A stretch of 64,000 nt of DNA, from assembly GCA_963210315.1 (NCBI GenBank), contig OY723268.1, forward strand, positions 310,001 through 374,000. Reading direction: 5' to 3'. The position numbers and the translations under genes were made by a program. The notes under the pieces were generated by a model that saw only the letters and a list, made by a program, of their open reading frames with translations, searched no databases and had not been told where the DNA came from. Origin of the DNA: Rhynchopus euleeides (taxonomy: Eukaryota > Euglenozoa > Diplonemea > Diplonemida > Diplonemidae). Shown piece by piece: positions 29,136-40,551 of this stretch. Each line of letters starts with the position of its first letter. The first letter of the stretch is position 1.

Positions 29136-29322
29136 TTAAGCACACTCGTGTGAGCGGAAAGCGCCCCACCACAGCTGCAACCAAACGTGCTCTATACACT
29201 AACCCCACCCTTCATCAGGCTCAGGGTGTGATCAGTTCAGGGTTTTGTGTGTAGAAGCGTCAACGCAACAAACAAAGGAAATTCATCAGAGCGGTTGTAG
29301 CTGTGAAGTGATAGGGCGCTTT
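29136..29322 (+). mobile_element. Solo arm element in tandem with copy 4
   Basis: Starts in the T-run that ends copy 4 (GGGCGCTTTTTAAGCACAC) and has left arm, single core and right arm. The tandem full-length plus solo order recurs at 54238 and in family 2. Confidence 0.92.
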
Positions 29323-30255
29323 TTGGGGAAGGGTAAATTGAACGTTTTTGGCCAAATGAAGCCACTGCGACCATTCCCGGGCCTCGGAAATCAGATTTTG
29401 GCCCCTCAAATGCGGTGCCGGTCCGGACAAAAAACCGAAAAAATCGTGAAAAATGGCCCATTTTCCCCAGCCAAAAATGGGCCAAAAATGCCCCCCGGAC
29501 ACCCCCAGAGACATGTCCTAATCCGGGGTGCCAGTAGGGGGGACCTTTCGAATTTTTTTTCGAGGAGAGGTCAATTGAACGTTTTTGGACATCTGAGGCC
29601 ACTGCGACCATTCCCAGGCCTCGGAAATGAGATTTTTGGCCCTCAAATGGGGTACCGGTCCCCACGAAATTCCGAAAAATTCATGAAAATCGAAAGGTCC
29701 CACGCACCAAATTCTGCCCAAAAATCGTCAAAAATGGACATGTCATATGCAGCAATGGGGCACCCATCACTCCCCAAATTTTGCTCAATGATTCCACGGC
29801 AAGCCAGATTTTCTGATCAATTAGTTTGTTTGAGCATGTTCCTGGCCCTTGTTTGGAAAGTAGATGACCCCTGGCTGGAGAGGACGGTTGTGCTCGACCG
29901 GACGGAGAGAGAACCTTCTCCATATCCACCTCCACTCCACAATGCCACAAGTGGCAGGAAGGCCGGGTGTTACAGGCCTCAACCAGGGTTCCAAGGCTCT
30001 CCACTTCCTGGCTGCGTCAGGGATCACCGGGTACAGCGAGCAGGATTACCTGTCCTGACACCCCAGCATGTACCACCGGAAGAACCCGAAACAGCAGCCC
30101 CCCCCTCATGGGGGTTGCAAGAGGCACGGAAATCGTTCAAATCGGACCAAGTCCGAAAATTCGGCACTTTCTTGGGTACAAATTGCGGTCCGAAATTTTC
30201 CGATTTTTTGAAAAAAGGCTAATTCTGTAAGGGGGACCTTTTCGAATTTTTTTTT
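29323..30255. repeat. AT-richer repeat with two internal direct copies
   Basis: Two diverged copies of about 125-165 bp (from about 29333 and about 29567) share TTGAACGTTTTTGG and CACTGCGACCATTCCC. The motif GGGGGACCTTTCGAATTTTT occurs at about 29535 and 30228. No gene is supported. Confidence 0.6.
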
Positions 30256-30699
30256 CGGGCACTTTTTCCACAAGGAAATGTCCGCCCTGTCCGCTACTGT
30301 CCACTACCGATTTCAAGGATCCTCCAAAAAACATGATTTTTTCACGAAACTCGACATGTCCGTGCGTTATTATCCAAAAAATGGTCCCAGGGGGGTATTC
30401 TGGAGCCATCTCCACCAAAAACTACACCATCCGCCCGCAAAATTGTCCGAATAACGCAAGTTTTCATGAAAATAACGGAAAAATAACGCGTTATTTTAGG
30501 AGAAAACGTTTTCCAATTTTTTGACATCACGGAGTGGCCCCCTGGAGTGATATTTTACCCAAGAAAATTCTTTTAGGGGGGGTCGGGACCCGAGTTTCGG
30601 GTCAGATTCACCGGGAAATGCTGCCTTTTTTGGGGTCAAAAAATAACGCAAAAATAACGTTATTACCGTTACTGGTAACGGAATAACGCCCAATGTATG
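30256..30699 (+). repeat. 444-bp repeat, uninterrupted copy
   Basis: Starts CGGGCACTTTTTCCACAAGG and ends GCCCAATGTATG. It matches 39341-39582 plus 41142-41343 base for base by eye except one position (TCGGG here, TAGGG there). It is the empty-site reference for the 1553-bp insertion. Confidence 0.9.
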
Positions 30700-31140
30700 A
30701 TAATACATGTATATACTTGTAGTTATACATGTAAAATTTACAAGATCCCACCGTGCAAGGATATCCCCCCCCCCCCCCCATCCCCGCGATCCGAAGGAGT
30801 GTCCCCTTCGTCGTTGGGTCCTCTTTCTCCTCCTCTTCGCCCCTCCCCCCCTCCTCCCAACCTTCTCAGAAATTTGCAAAAAAAAACGGCGATATGCACA
30901 GCCGCCCTAAGTGCCGCTGTGTGGATCGCTCAACTCTGCGCGCCCTCTCCCTCCTCCCCTCGCACATGGGGGAGGTGGAAGCTAAAAAAAACGGATCAAC
31001 AAATCGAAGGATACAACGGGGTTTGTGTGTGTGGTGAGTGTGTGTGTGTGTGTGCTAGAAGTGGCACGTTTGTTTTTTGCACCCCTCCCCCGGCGCCATA
31101 AGGTGCTACCGATTGGTGTCACGGCGTGCTGGCTTTTTTT
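30700..31140. other. Intergenic, nothing recognised
   Basis: Contains an ATACATGTATAT-type palindromic patch (30706-30735), a C-run and GT-rich low complexity. No gene supported. Confidence 0.5.
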
Positions 31141-31328
31141 TTAAGCACACTCGTGTGAGCGGAAAGCGCCCCACCACAGCTGCAACCAAACGTGCTCTAT
31201 ACACTAACCCCACCCTTCATCAGGCTCAGGGTGTGATCAGTTCAGGGTTTTGTGTGTAGAAGCGTCAACGCAACAAACAAAAGGAAATTCATCAGAGCGG
31301 TTGTAGCTGTGAAGTGATAGGGCGCTTT
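31141..31328 (+). mobile_element. Solo arm element, family 1 (clean reference copy)
   Basis: From TTAAGCACACTCG after eight T to GGGCGCTTT, 188 bp, with one core. Flanks CTGGCTTTTTT and GTTTTGCAGG show no target duplication. Confidence 0.93.
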
Positions 31329-31607
31329 GTTTTGCAGGGGGTGTTGTGGTGAGGCTTGGAATGGCGCCGATGCTTCATTTTGGGGGACGTTTGGTGTTGC
31401 CGCAAACTTATGCACGACACCTCCCCCGCCTTCGAGGTGGTTGGGATGCAGGTGAGTCAGCTGTTGAACCGAAAGGCTAACGTGTGTGGCTGTGGTGATC
31501 ACATCAAAGGTCGAGGAGCCTTTCTGTGATCTACACTTCTCTCAAAGCGTATCAGCCGTGCTTCCTTATTTCCTACTTGATGCGTCGACGATTTCTACAT
31601 TGTTTTT

Positions 31608-31795
31608 TTAAGCACACTCGTGTGAGCGGAAAGCGCCCCACCACAGCTGCAACCAAACGTGCTCTATACACTAACCCCACCCTTCATCAGGCTCAGGGTG
31701 TGATCAGTTCAGGGTTTTGTGTGTAGAAGCGTCAACGCAACAAACAAAAGGAAATTCATCAGAGCGGTTGTAGCTGTGAAGTGATAGGGCGCTTT
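31608..31795 (+). mobile_element. Solo arm element, family 1
   Basis: Complete. The 44 bases after its right end (31796-31839, ACGCAAGCATGCGTTGGTG onward) match with one mismatch the flank of the solo nested in family 2 at 38129-38316, whereas the left flanks differ. Confidence 0.92.
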
Positions 31796-31839
31796 ACGCA
31801 AGCATGCGTTGGTGTTAAACGAAAAGAAACCCATTCGAG

Positions 31840-32544
31840 TGCGTGCAGAGGCAGGGCAGGGCAGGGGGCTGGCCCTGGGATACAGGCCACTCGATAACAG
31901 CCACCCCCTCTTCCAAAAGCCAGCAGGCGTGTTGTGCAGCCAGAAGATCTCCTACCCATGGGGGTTTGGCAACAAAAGGTGGGGGGGGGGGGAAGACAGG
32001 TAGGGGGGGGGGATTCTGTGAAGGGGAGAACGAACCGTCCCCGCCACGATGTGTGTTCACCCGGCGGTGGGGTGTTTGGGGCAATGCGGCACGTTTGTCA
32101 AGACTTCAAGGGAGAAGGAGATGCAGAAGATTGTCTACAGTTCCGCAATACGAGGGGGTGGTGGGGTGGGGTGGGGTGGGGGCGGGGTGTGCGTATATGT
32201 GTGTTTCGCCATCTGCCTGGAGTTAGGTATTTTTTTGGCTCTTTACTGAGTCGCCGCTCCCCCCACCCCCTCTCTTCCAACAAGGTACTTGTCAGGCGGA
32301 AATGCAGCGATAGGGGAAGTGCTAGGTGCTTGCCGTCACACACAGTCTTATGCGCCTGCCAATCACACACCAACACTTCCGCAGGCAAAATTTTCTGTGT
32401 GTGTCGTGCGATCAACGAAAAACTTTTTCTCGTTTACCTTTCGTATTTCTTCACGAATGATCCTGCACGACTCCAGCTATATTTCCCCCCCACCCCCGTT
32501 TGCAAGCAGCTTCCGAGATAGACAAAAAGAACACACAAATTTAA
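31840..32544. other. Intergenic, nothing recognised
   Basis: G-rich runs and low-complexity sequence. Open frames on both strands carry no motif I recognise. Confidence 0.5.
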
Positions 32545-32731
32545 AAAGCGCCCTATCACTTCACAGCTACAACCGCTCTGATGAATTTCCTTTGTTTGTT
32601 GCGTTGACGCTTCTACACACAAAACCCTGAACTGATCACCCCCTGAGCCTGATGAAGGGTGGGGTTAGTGTATAGAGCACGTTTGGTTGCAGCTGTGGTG
32701 GGGCGCTTTCCGCTCACACGAGTGTGCTTAA
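32545..32731 (-). mobile_element. Solo arm element, family 1
   Basis: Complete left arm-core-right arm, with an A9 run beyond the left-arm end. Confidence 0.92.
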
Positions 32732-33894
32732 AAAAAAATGCTAGATGGCTGGTGATGGGCGGTGTGAAACAAAGCACGCTGGCACAGACTCGCTCGACCG
32801 CCACACCGGTGGAAGCGTCGTGAGATGCTGCACAGATAAGGGTTTGTGTTTGCGCTGCCCCCATTCCAGCAAAAAAAAACCCCCCAGCAAGAATCCAGTC
32901 CAGGTGACACGCAGGACAACAAGAAGCTGCGGCTGCCTCGCTTGACCTTCTGTCGGCGAGTTACATTTGCACTTCCCTCCTGTGCGCTACGCTATGATTG
33001 ATTCAAGCCGTTTGCCCCCGTCGAGGGAGGCCTACCTGTGTGCCATGTGAGATCAGACCAGGATCAGGGTGAACAGCCCTTCGTTCTACGTTTCTCCAAA
33101 ACGATTCACATGCAAGGCGATCAAAACGATTGGCTGTCGAAGCAAAAAAGCCCCCCCCCCCCCAGGGCCCCCCCCCCTACGAAACCCTCCCCCCTCAGCA
33201 TGGACCCAACCTGCACAACGAGTGAAGGAGGTTGGCTCTGTGTGTCACATTTAGCTATGGCAGTACTCCCGCTTCCTCAGAGGCCAGGTGTGAAATGGCA
33301 TGACAAGGTGCCCCCACCCAACCACCCTGAAGCCCGCCTTCCGGGGGGGTTCGGTTAGTGGCGCGCCATGTGCCCCACCAAGTTGCCGAGATTGTTCAAG
33401 CGCGCTTGAAAAGTACTGCTGACACACTTCAGGAATCTGTCACTTGCTTGCATTGCACGCATCCACCCACCCGACAAAAAAAACACAGAAAAAAGATATT
33501 CCTTTGTTGGAAGAAATTGCCAGTACCCGCGACCTCACCCCCCCCCCCCCATTCCCCGTCCGCCCACACCAGCACACCGCACCGCCACCGCACCTCCCCA
33601 CTCCCTGTTTCCCTTCAGATGTGTTGGTGCTGTTGGCAGCTTCCACGGCTCGATTGTCTGAGGGCTGGGGTCCAAAAATGGGGCCACAACTGGCATAGTT
33701 TGGTGGTCAGCATGCGGAGGGAGAGAGAGCGGGCCGCCCTGATCACACCTCGGCGTTCCTGCAATGAGGGAGGGCGAGAGGGGTGGAGGGTGAGGGTGCC
33801 GTTGAGTTGTTTTGAATTTTACGTGGGAGCAGTCAACGCATCACAAACAGAAATACTGGCAGGGAGCGGCTGTACTGGAGTGACAATTTTTTTT
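32732..33894. other. Intergenic, core relics only
   Basis: Degenerate core-like sites near 32809 (GGTGGAAGCGTCGTG) and 33825 (GGGAGCAGTCAACGCATCAC). C-rich runs near 33150 and 33540. No gene supported. Confidence 0.5.
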
Positions 33895-34129
33895 ATACCA
33901 TCCAAAACACAGCGCAGCATTGTGTATAGGAGGAAATACGATACTAGAAAGGACTGGCGTCATCACCTCTGTCATGTTTCCCTTTCTTCGTGCTCCACCA
34001 CACCTTCTGTACTTCAGACAACACAAACACACAATAGCCGGTCGTGAGATTTGTGCAGAGGAGTGGTGGAAGCGGTCAACAAAACATTTTTCTGACCAAA
34101 ATAGACCTGGCCACCTGTTCCTTGATTGC

Positions 34130-35140
34130 TGCCACAGCTGAGCCGTGAGCTCCAGGTGCAACCTCACAAAGGCACTTCCACACAAGCGCCCCCGCAGCTG
34201 TCTTGCGCTCCAAGAGCACAACCAGCTGTTTTTTCGTGACTCCACAGGTGACCTTTGCATCGCCAGCCGCGCTTTTTCTCCGTGACTTCACAGTCGAGCC
34301 CTGAGCTCCAGGAAAACCGCACACACCACTAGCCGTTCCTTGTGCCTCTTTAGTATGCCCTGAGCCTAGGAGCCCATCACAGGAAAAGAAGACCTCTGCA
34401 CCGCGAGCCGTTTCTTCCTGCGACTCCACAGCGGGCCCTGAGCTCCAGGAGCTGATGTGCATTAGATTAAGACGTGCACCATTTGCTGCTCGTTACGCGA
34501 CTCCACAGTGAGCCCTGAGCTCCCGGATCTGACCGCAGGAGAGGACCATGAGCTGTTCGCTTCGCGACTCCACAGTGGGCCTTGAGCTCCCGGAGCATGA
34601 GAGTATCACGAGCTGTTCGCCTGCGACTCCACAGTGAGCCCTGAGCTCCCGGATCTGACCGCAGGAGAGGACCATGAGCTGTTCGCTTCGCGACTCCACA
34701 GTGGGCCTTGAGCTCCCGGAGCATGAGAGTATCACGAGCTGTTCGCCTGCGACTCCACAGTGAGCCCTGAGCTCCCGGAGCTGACCGCATGAGACGACCA
34801 TGAGCTGTTCGCTTTGCGACTCCACAGTGAGCCCTGAGCTCCCGGAGCATGAGAATGTCACGAGCTGTTCGCCTGTTCGCCACAGTGAGCCCTGACCTCC
34901 CGGATCTGACCGCATGAGAGGACCATGGGCTGTTCGCTTCGCGACTCCTCAGTGGACCCCCGAGCCCCCGGAGCATGAGTATGTCACGAGCTGTTTCACC
35001 TGCGACTTCACGTGAGCCCTGAGCCCCCGGAGCTGACCGCATGAGAGGACCATGGGCTGTTCGCTTCGCGACTCCACAGTGGGCCCTCGAACTCCCGGAG
35101 CATGAGAAGATCATCAGCTGTTCGTTCGCGACTCGACCCC
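34130..35140. repeat. Degenerate minisatellite of about 60 bp, block 1
   Basis: Units such as GACTCCACAGTGAGCCCTGA, GCTCCCGGAGCTGACC, GCATGAGA and GACCATGAGCTGTTCGC alternate in two types, giving a roughly 120-bp higher-order repeat that is best preserved at 34490-34860. It lies just inside the left arm, where family 1 has its leader repeats. Confidence 0.85.
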
Positions 35141-35984
35141 CCAGGGCCCCCTCCGATTCGGACCCGCAGAGAGGTGACAACCTGTCTCGCAGGGTTCTGG
35201 GTCCAGCACGGCTCCTCCAGAGAGATGCTCGCAGAGAAGGATGCGATGCAGCTGACGACCGTCACTGTGCGCCGCATCGCGAGTTCCTCGCGGAGCAAGA
35301 CCTGGACAGTGCGGAGGAGATCCTCGGGGGCTGGGCTTCGCCTCCCAGGGGTGACGAGCGCCCTCTGTGATAGCGTGGATAACCGGCGGTCGTATCAGCC
35401 GCATATGCCGGATTCAGCGTTTGAGGTGCTGCAGAGCGCGAGGGGGTTCAACCGGGTGCAGCGGGCGCGGGTTGTCCCCGGGACAGGCGATTCACAGACT
35501 GAGCCGAGTGGTTTCACAGACATCCGTGCATCGGCATCGATACAGGAGAGGCGGCACCTGATGCCACGAAACGCGCCAGCCGTGTCCACAATGGGAACAA
35601 CCCACGAGTCCCTCGGGAGGGGGCGGGTATGAGGTGAACACTACCGGCGACTCCTTCGGTGACCTGCCGTTGCACCGCAGCAGGGGTTAACTTTGCACTG
35701 CGGATGCACGAGTCACTCTTCACCGTCCCCTGACACCCGTGCGGGTTGGGGTGAACAGCGGACCGGTCGCCTCGGAGGAAGTCGCTCTCACAAGCGTGTC
35801 GACTTCTTCGGGCGCACCGTGGACGTCGCGGTGCGGCCGGAGGGTGTGGGCCACTCGGGTGCGGTGGCCCTTCGCGTCGACCTGTGGACCTGCCTCCCTG
35901 CAGTGTCGGCCCCCCGAGGAGATGGCGCTGAAGGGGGTGAAGCAGGTGGTGCTGACGACCTGCATCTGGCCCGAAAATCCTGAA
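35141..35984. other. Non-repeat island inside the minisatellite
   Basis: Protein-like stretches occur in shifting plus frames (for example LAEQDLDSAEEILGGW and SHKRVDFFGRTVDVAV), without one intact frame. It may be a captured or decayed coding segment. I do not recognise the family. Confidence 0.35.
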
Positions 35985-36700
35985 GTCCCACAGTGAGCCC
36001 TGAGCTCCCGGAACACGAGAAGACCATCAGCTGTATTGCCGGCAATTCCACAGCGGCCGAAGCTGACCGCACGAGAAGATCATGAGCTGGTCGTTCCCCG
36101 ACTCCACAGTGAGACCTGTGCTCCCGGAGCTGATCGTGATTAGATGAAGACCTCTACACCACTCGCTGCTGCGCCTGCGACGCCACAGCGGGCCCTGAGC
36201 TCACCAGGAGCACCCGCGCGCAAACATTCACCACTCGTGATCCATGAACACCAGAAGCTGTTCGTCGGAGAAGAAGTCCTGTCCGGCACTAGCTGTCCGC
36301 CCTGCGACCCCACAGTCGAGCGGGAGAGACTTGGGTTTCCTGAGCTCCAGGAGGTGAAGACCTCCACGAGCCGCTCTTCTTCGACGCCACAGCCGAGCCC
36401 GAGTTCCAGGAACATCCGCGCATCTGACTGTTCCTTGCGACTCAACAGCTGAGCTGTGAGTAACCATCCCACACAACTAGTCATTAGTTCATCTGGAGCT
36501 CATCGCATGAGAGGAACCCCCGTTCTACCGGCCATCTTCTGCGATTCCGCAGCTGACCTGTGCCCCGAGGGCAAACCCCATGAGCAGAAGACCTCATACA
36601 CAACTGGGCGTTCTCTCCGTACCACTCTACAGCTGAGCCGTGAGCTCCGGGAGGAACCTTCCGCAGAAGTAGCCGCTTCCTGCGCAGCCGAACCGAGGGC
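35985..36700. repeat. Degenerate minisatellite of about 60 bp, block 2
   Basis: Continues the CACAGTGAGCCCTGAGCTCC theme with greater divergence, up to about 36700. Confidence 0.7.
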
Positions 36701-36837
36701 TCCAAGAGCCAAGCCCACCGAAGTTCACCTCTGCATCGGAGCGCCGCGGATGATCTCCAAGGTGCCGGTCTCGAGACCAGGCGTTTTTTGCATTCGACCT
36801 GCTGCCACTCAACGCGCATCCACAGAGATCTAAATGG

Positions 36838-38965
36838 GGAGGCAATGCGTCAAAAATGCCTTTTCCGCTGCGTTGCACACCCAAGGAACCCTAACGGGTC
36901 AGGATTTCCACACAACTGCATCACGCCGCAAACCTCGTCGGGTTTTCTCCACCGCCGATACAATGTGGACATCGCCGGTTCCGCACACCGGGTTTCTTCA
37001 GCCACGGGAATTTCACCAGGGGCCTCAAGGAGGCCGTGTCGAGGCAAGCTCTCCTGACAAACAACGGGCGAGGTCGACAAGACAGTTTGTTGGGACACGT
37101 TCCCTCTTCCTTCTGGCACTGGCGGTCCAGCCCCCCAGGGTGAGGGTTGCGAGGGTCTTCTTGTGGTTCTGCGCCTCAACGCGAAAGCCACCATTTGGCT
37201 GGAGTCCGACAGAAGCCGCTGCACCGAGCAATACGAACGTGTGTCAACTGTGGCAGGTCACGGTCCGGTTGATCTCCGCCGCGCCCGCCTGGGCGATATC
37301 TAACCACAGAACAGATGTCACCCCTTCTTACGTGGGAAACGTTCACGCAGGTACTGAGGATGAACAAATGGAGAGTTCAATGGAGTGTTTTCACCCCACT
37401 CCCTCCTGGCGAGGCGCAATGTACTACCGAACTACTCTCGCGGCACGCAGCAAGGAAGCGTTCAGGCGCTCATCACCTTGATGACGAGAATCCGAAGGCG
37501 AGGGGTCAGCAACACGAACGTGAACATACAGCAAAGCTGCAAAACTCCCCTATCATGTACCGAAGCCGGTTTTTTCGGCACCGCAACAGATTGACTGTTT
37601 TCCAACCGAAGTACGACAGTCGAGGGCGTTTTCTGAACAACACGCGTCGTATTGGACACTGACACAACCCACAGCGGCCCCGCGCCATGGGCGACAAGGG
37701 ACTGGACATTTTGTTTCCGTTATGGGTGCTGAGTCGAAAATTTCCGGGACAATCCGCAGCGCACCCACCGCGGAGGCCGAAACCCGCAGAGGTGAAAGAA
37801 GACACGACCTGTTACGTCCAGCCCGATGCGCAGCTCAAAAATCGGAGAGTGACCGACCCCATCGCGAACACAGATACGTAAGCTCCCCATCTTCCCCGAA
37901 AAGAGGGCCTCCCCAACCGCCGGAGTTTTTTCTCGAGGCGCCGGGCGTCATCTCACCGACACCCCTCCCCGTACCGACGGGAGGAGGTTAAGGTGTTGAC
38001 CGTGTTGGTGAAAGCCGACCCTGAAGAACTGCGAGCCTCCACGGGTTAACAAGAGGAACGAACGGCGGCGGATGGGGGTTTTATCTCGAATGGGGTTCTT
38101 TTCGTTTAACACCAACGCATGCTTGCGTAAAGCGCCCTATCACTTCACAGCTACAACCGCTCTGATGAATTTCCTTTTGTTTGTTGCGTTGACGCTTCTA
38201 CACACAAAACCCTGAACTGATCACACCCTGAGCCTGATGAAGGGTGGGGTTAGTGTATAGAGCACGTTTGGTTGCAGCTGTGGTGGGGCGCTTTCCGCTC
38301 ACACGAGTGTGCTTAACAAAAATATATCATGGTAGTCCTGAGATGCGACTCCCAAGGTGCATGTACCCATACGTCACATCCTCGACAACGACTGGGTCGT
38401 CGCGCCTGACTTCGGTACAGGTGTATGGGACGGCCCTATCGCGCCGAAAGGGCAGCACATCGGATTATAAACTTCATCATGTCCCGGCAAGCACTGGCCA
38501 CCTTCACCAGCTTCATGGGGCGCCACCAGTCACCGGGTCGACGCAACGGTTTCCAGCGCTAGGCTTCGAGCTCGACCTCACCACCGTTTTTCCGGTCCGC
38601 ACCAAGTGGGCACGCTCATCAGGCGACAGACGACGCAGACCACAGCGTCAGCAGGGTTCTCGACATACGAAGGTTCAACGACCGAGTCCAAGCCCTTATC
38701 TACAGCGCGGATCTGACCGACACCCGCGGGCACAGAGCCCCAGAAGCACATGGCGTTTGCGCTACTTCGAGGCCGGCGTCTAGCAGGACACCGTCTTCGA
38801 CCGCAGCAATACCCTCGACAGGTACGAAAGCCTGAGATGTGAAGGATCCGGCGCCCCCATCGCGGGGGCGCCCATGGCCGCACAGCGAGCCGACTCCTCA
38901 CGCGAAGGACAGTGACTACAACAGCCGTACCCTCTCTTCCTAAAATTAAGCGCTTCGCGTCCCTG
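36838..38965 (+). pseudogene. Decayed coding region of family 2
   Basis: Protein-like plus-strand segments are broken by stops and frame changes: NFTRGLKEAVSRQALLTNNG near 37010-37070, TIWLESDRSRCTEQYERV near 37190, VPIRHILDNDWVVAPDFG near 38360, and RRFNDRVQALIYSADLTD near 38665. Their position between leader repeat and right core is where gag-YR-RT would sit, so they may be remains of such genes, but no RT, RNase H or YR motif is readable. A family-1 solo interrupts the region at 38129-38316. Confidence 0.35.
38129..38316 (-). mobile_element. Solo arm element nested in family 2
   Basis: Complete family-1 solo. The same insertion is present in the inverted copy at 59988-60175. Confidence 0.93.
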
Positions 38966-39072
38966 AGGGTCCTGGGTGGAAGCGGTCAACAAAACATTTT
39001 TCTTCGTTCCATTTTTGTGTTTCCATAGCGCCAAGTAAGATATCGACAGAAGGACGTCTAGTACGCGTATTT

Positions 39073-39340
39073 ATACCATCCAAAACACAGCGCAGCATTG
39101 TGTATAGGAGGAAATACGATACTAGAAAGGACTGGCGTCATCACCTCTGTCATGTTTCCCTTTCTTCGTGCTCCACCACACCTTCTGTACTTCAGACAAC
39201 ACAAACACACAATAGCCGGTCGTGAGATTTGTGCAGAGGAGTGGTGGAAGCGGTCAACAAAACATTTTTCTTCGTTCCATTTTTGTGTTTCCATAGCGCC
39301 AAGTAAGATATCGACAGAAGGACGTCTAGTACGCGTATTT
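39073..39340 (+). mobile_element. Solo arm element of family 2, in tandem
   Basis: Left arm (ATACCATCC...), core GGTGGAAGCGGTCAAC at 39243 and right arm ending GTACGCGTATTT, directly after the full-length family-2 element. It repeats the tandem arrangement of family 1 and defines the family-2 arm unit (268 bp). Confidence 0.8.
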
Positions 39341-39751
39341 CGGGCACTTTTTCCACAAGGAAATGTCCGCCCTGTCCGCTACTGTCCACTACCGATTTCA
39401 AGGATCCTCCAAAAAACATGATTTTTTCACGAAACTCGACATGTCCGTGCGTTATTATCCAAAAAATGGTCCCAGGGGGGTATTCTGGAGCCATCTCCAC
39501 CAAAAACTACACCATCCGCCCGCAAAATTGTCCGAATAACGCAAGTTTTCATGAAAATAACGGAAAAATAACGCGTTATTTTGGTAAAACACACCCCGTG
39601 TGGTAGAGAAAATACGGCAAGAGTCTCGGTGGGTCGGAAGAGCAGATGGTTCCCGCAACAGCTCCCGGGGAGCGGCGGGTATTTCGCATAGGATGCCGGA
39701 TGTGTGAACACGTTTGTGCGGTTTGCCCTGTGTTGTGTGAACATATGTGTA

Positions 39752-40110
39752 TGTGTGTGGTTATAAAGTTTTAAGGCGGTGTCGCCCTGCACGGGCAGTA
39801 GCACCTCCCCTTCAGTATCGCACTCCCGAAGGATTCCCCAACACGACGTGACACCGGTTTCGACGCGTACTCTTCGTACCCCTCCCCCCGGCCGCGTCTC
39901 TTCAGCGAAGAACCGGGGATAATCGGACCAGGGCTAGCTAAACCCTGGTGGTGTCACGGGTGGGGTTGGAGAGGGAGAAAAGGAAGAAATGAAGTTGCGA
40001 AAAAGTCAAACACTGACACGTGAAATCAATAAAAAAGGCGGTATATATCGCCCCCTTGCTGCGACGAAGACACTAAATAGTCAGGCCGCTTCAAGAGTCT
40101 TGAGGGCTTG
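39752..40110 (+). repeat. Direct repeat 1 of LTR-like pair (359 bp)
   Basis: Starts TGTGTGTGGTTATAAAG and ends GAGGGCTTG. It is flanked outside by TGTGTA, as is the right end of copy 2, but in TG-rich sequence. It contains GTTATAAAG and GGTATATATCG, which could be promoter-like. Confidence 0.8.
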
Positions 40111-40551
40111 AAGGTAGAAACAGGTTGCTGATGAGCCTCAGGAGCAGGCACCTTTTGTCCGCCCACATGACCTTCGCCCGAAGGCGAACCTCGTCCAGCT
40201 TGGCTCGATCGCCACAGAGAAGGGGATCATTCTCCGCTGTGGTGAACATCTTAAAAACCGAGGGTGCAGAGGTGGGGCAGCCCACTGGTGCGACAGCAGA
40301 CCGCCCCCGGATAGCTATAACTAGTGCATAGGAAGCATACGACGGCACACGCAACAGATGCCGAAGGCACAACGGCGGGTCACTTTTAACCACCAGAGGA
40401 GTGGCACTCCCGAGGGGTGGGGAAGGGGGGGTAGTCACAACACTTTCGAAGGAAGAAAAGGGGCAAATGGGATGTTTTGTGCAAGGTAGAAAGGAAATCA
40501 CAACATGGGGCAGGGGGGTTTGCTCATCAGGCCTGGGGGATTTTGAGGGTT

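Larger units (their letters stand above)
33895..39072 (+). mobile_element. Second YR-type element family, full-length but decayed
   Basis: The left arm begins ATACCATCCAAAACACAGCG after a T-run and reaches core GGTGGAAGCGGTCAAC at 34065-34080. The interior is 34093-38965. The second core is at 38976-38991, preceded by GAGGGTCCTGG exactly as in family 1. The right arm ends GTACGCGTATTT at 39072. The right-end complement AAATACGCGTACTAGA resembles AAATACGATACTAGA about 40 bp inside the left arm, the same subterminal/terminal inverted arrangement as family 1. The interior lacks intact genes. Confidence 0.75.
34304..39340 (+). repeat. Inverted duplication, arm 1 (at least 5037 bp)
   Basis: Position x here corresponds to 98304-x in the arm at 58964-64000. 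No difference was found at the places compared, and the coding-frame translations agree throughout. The inner end coincides with the right-arm end of the family-2 tandem solo. Confidence 0.93.

Noticed and set aside
36834..37481. 215-codon ATG frame in the family-2 interior
   Set aside because: The better protein-like composition is in another frame of the same stretch; this frame looks like a shadow.
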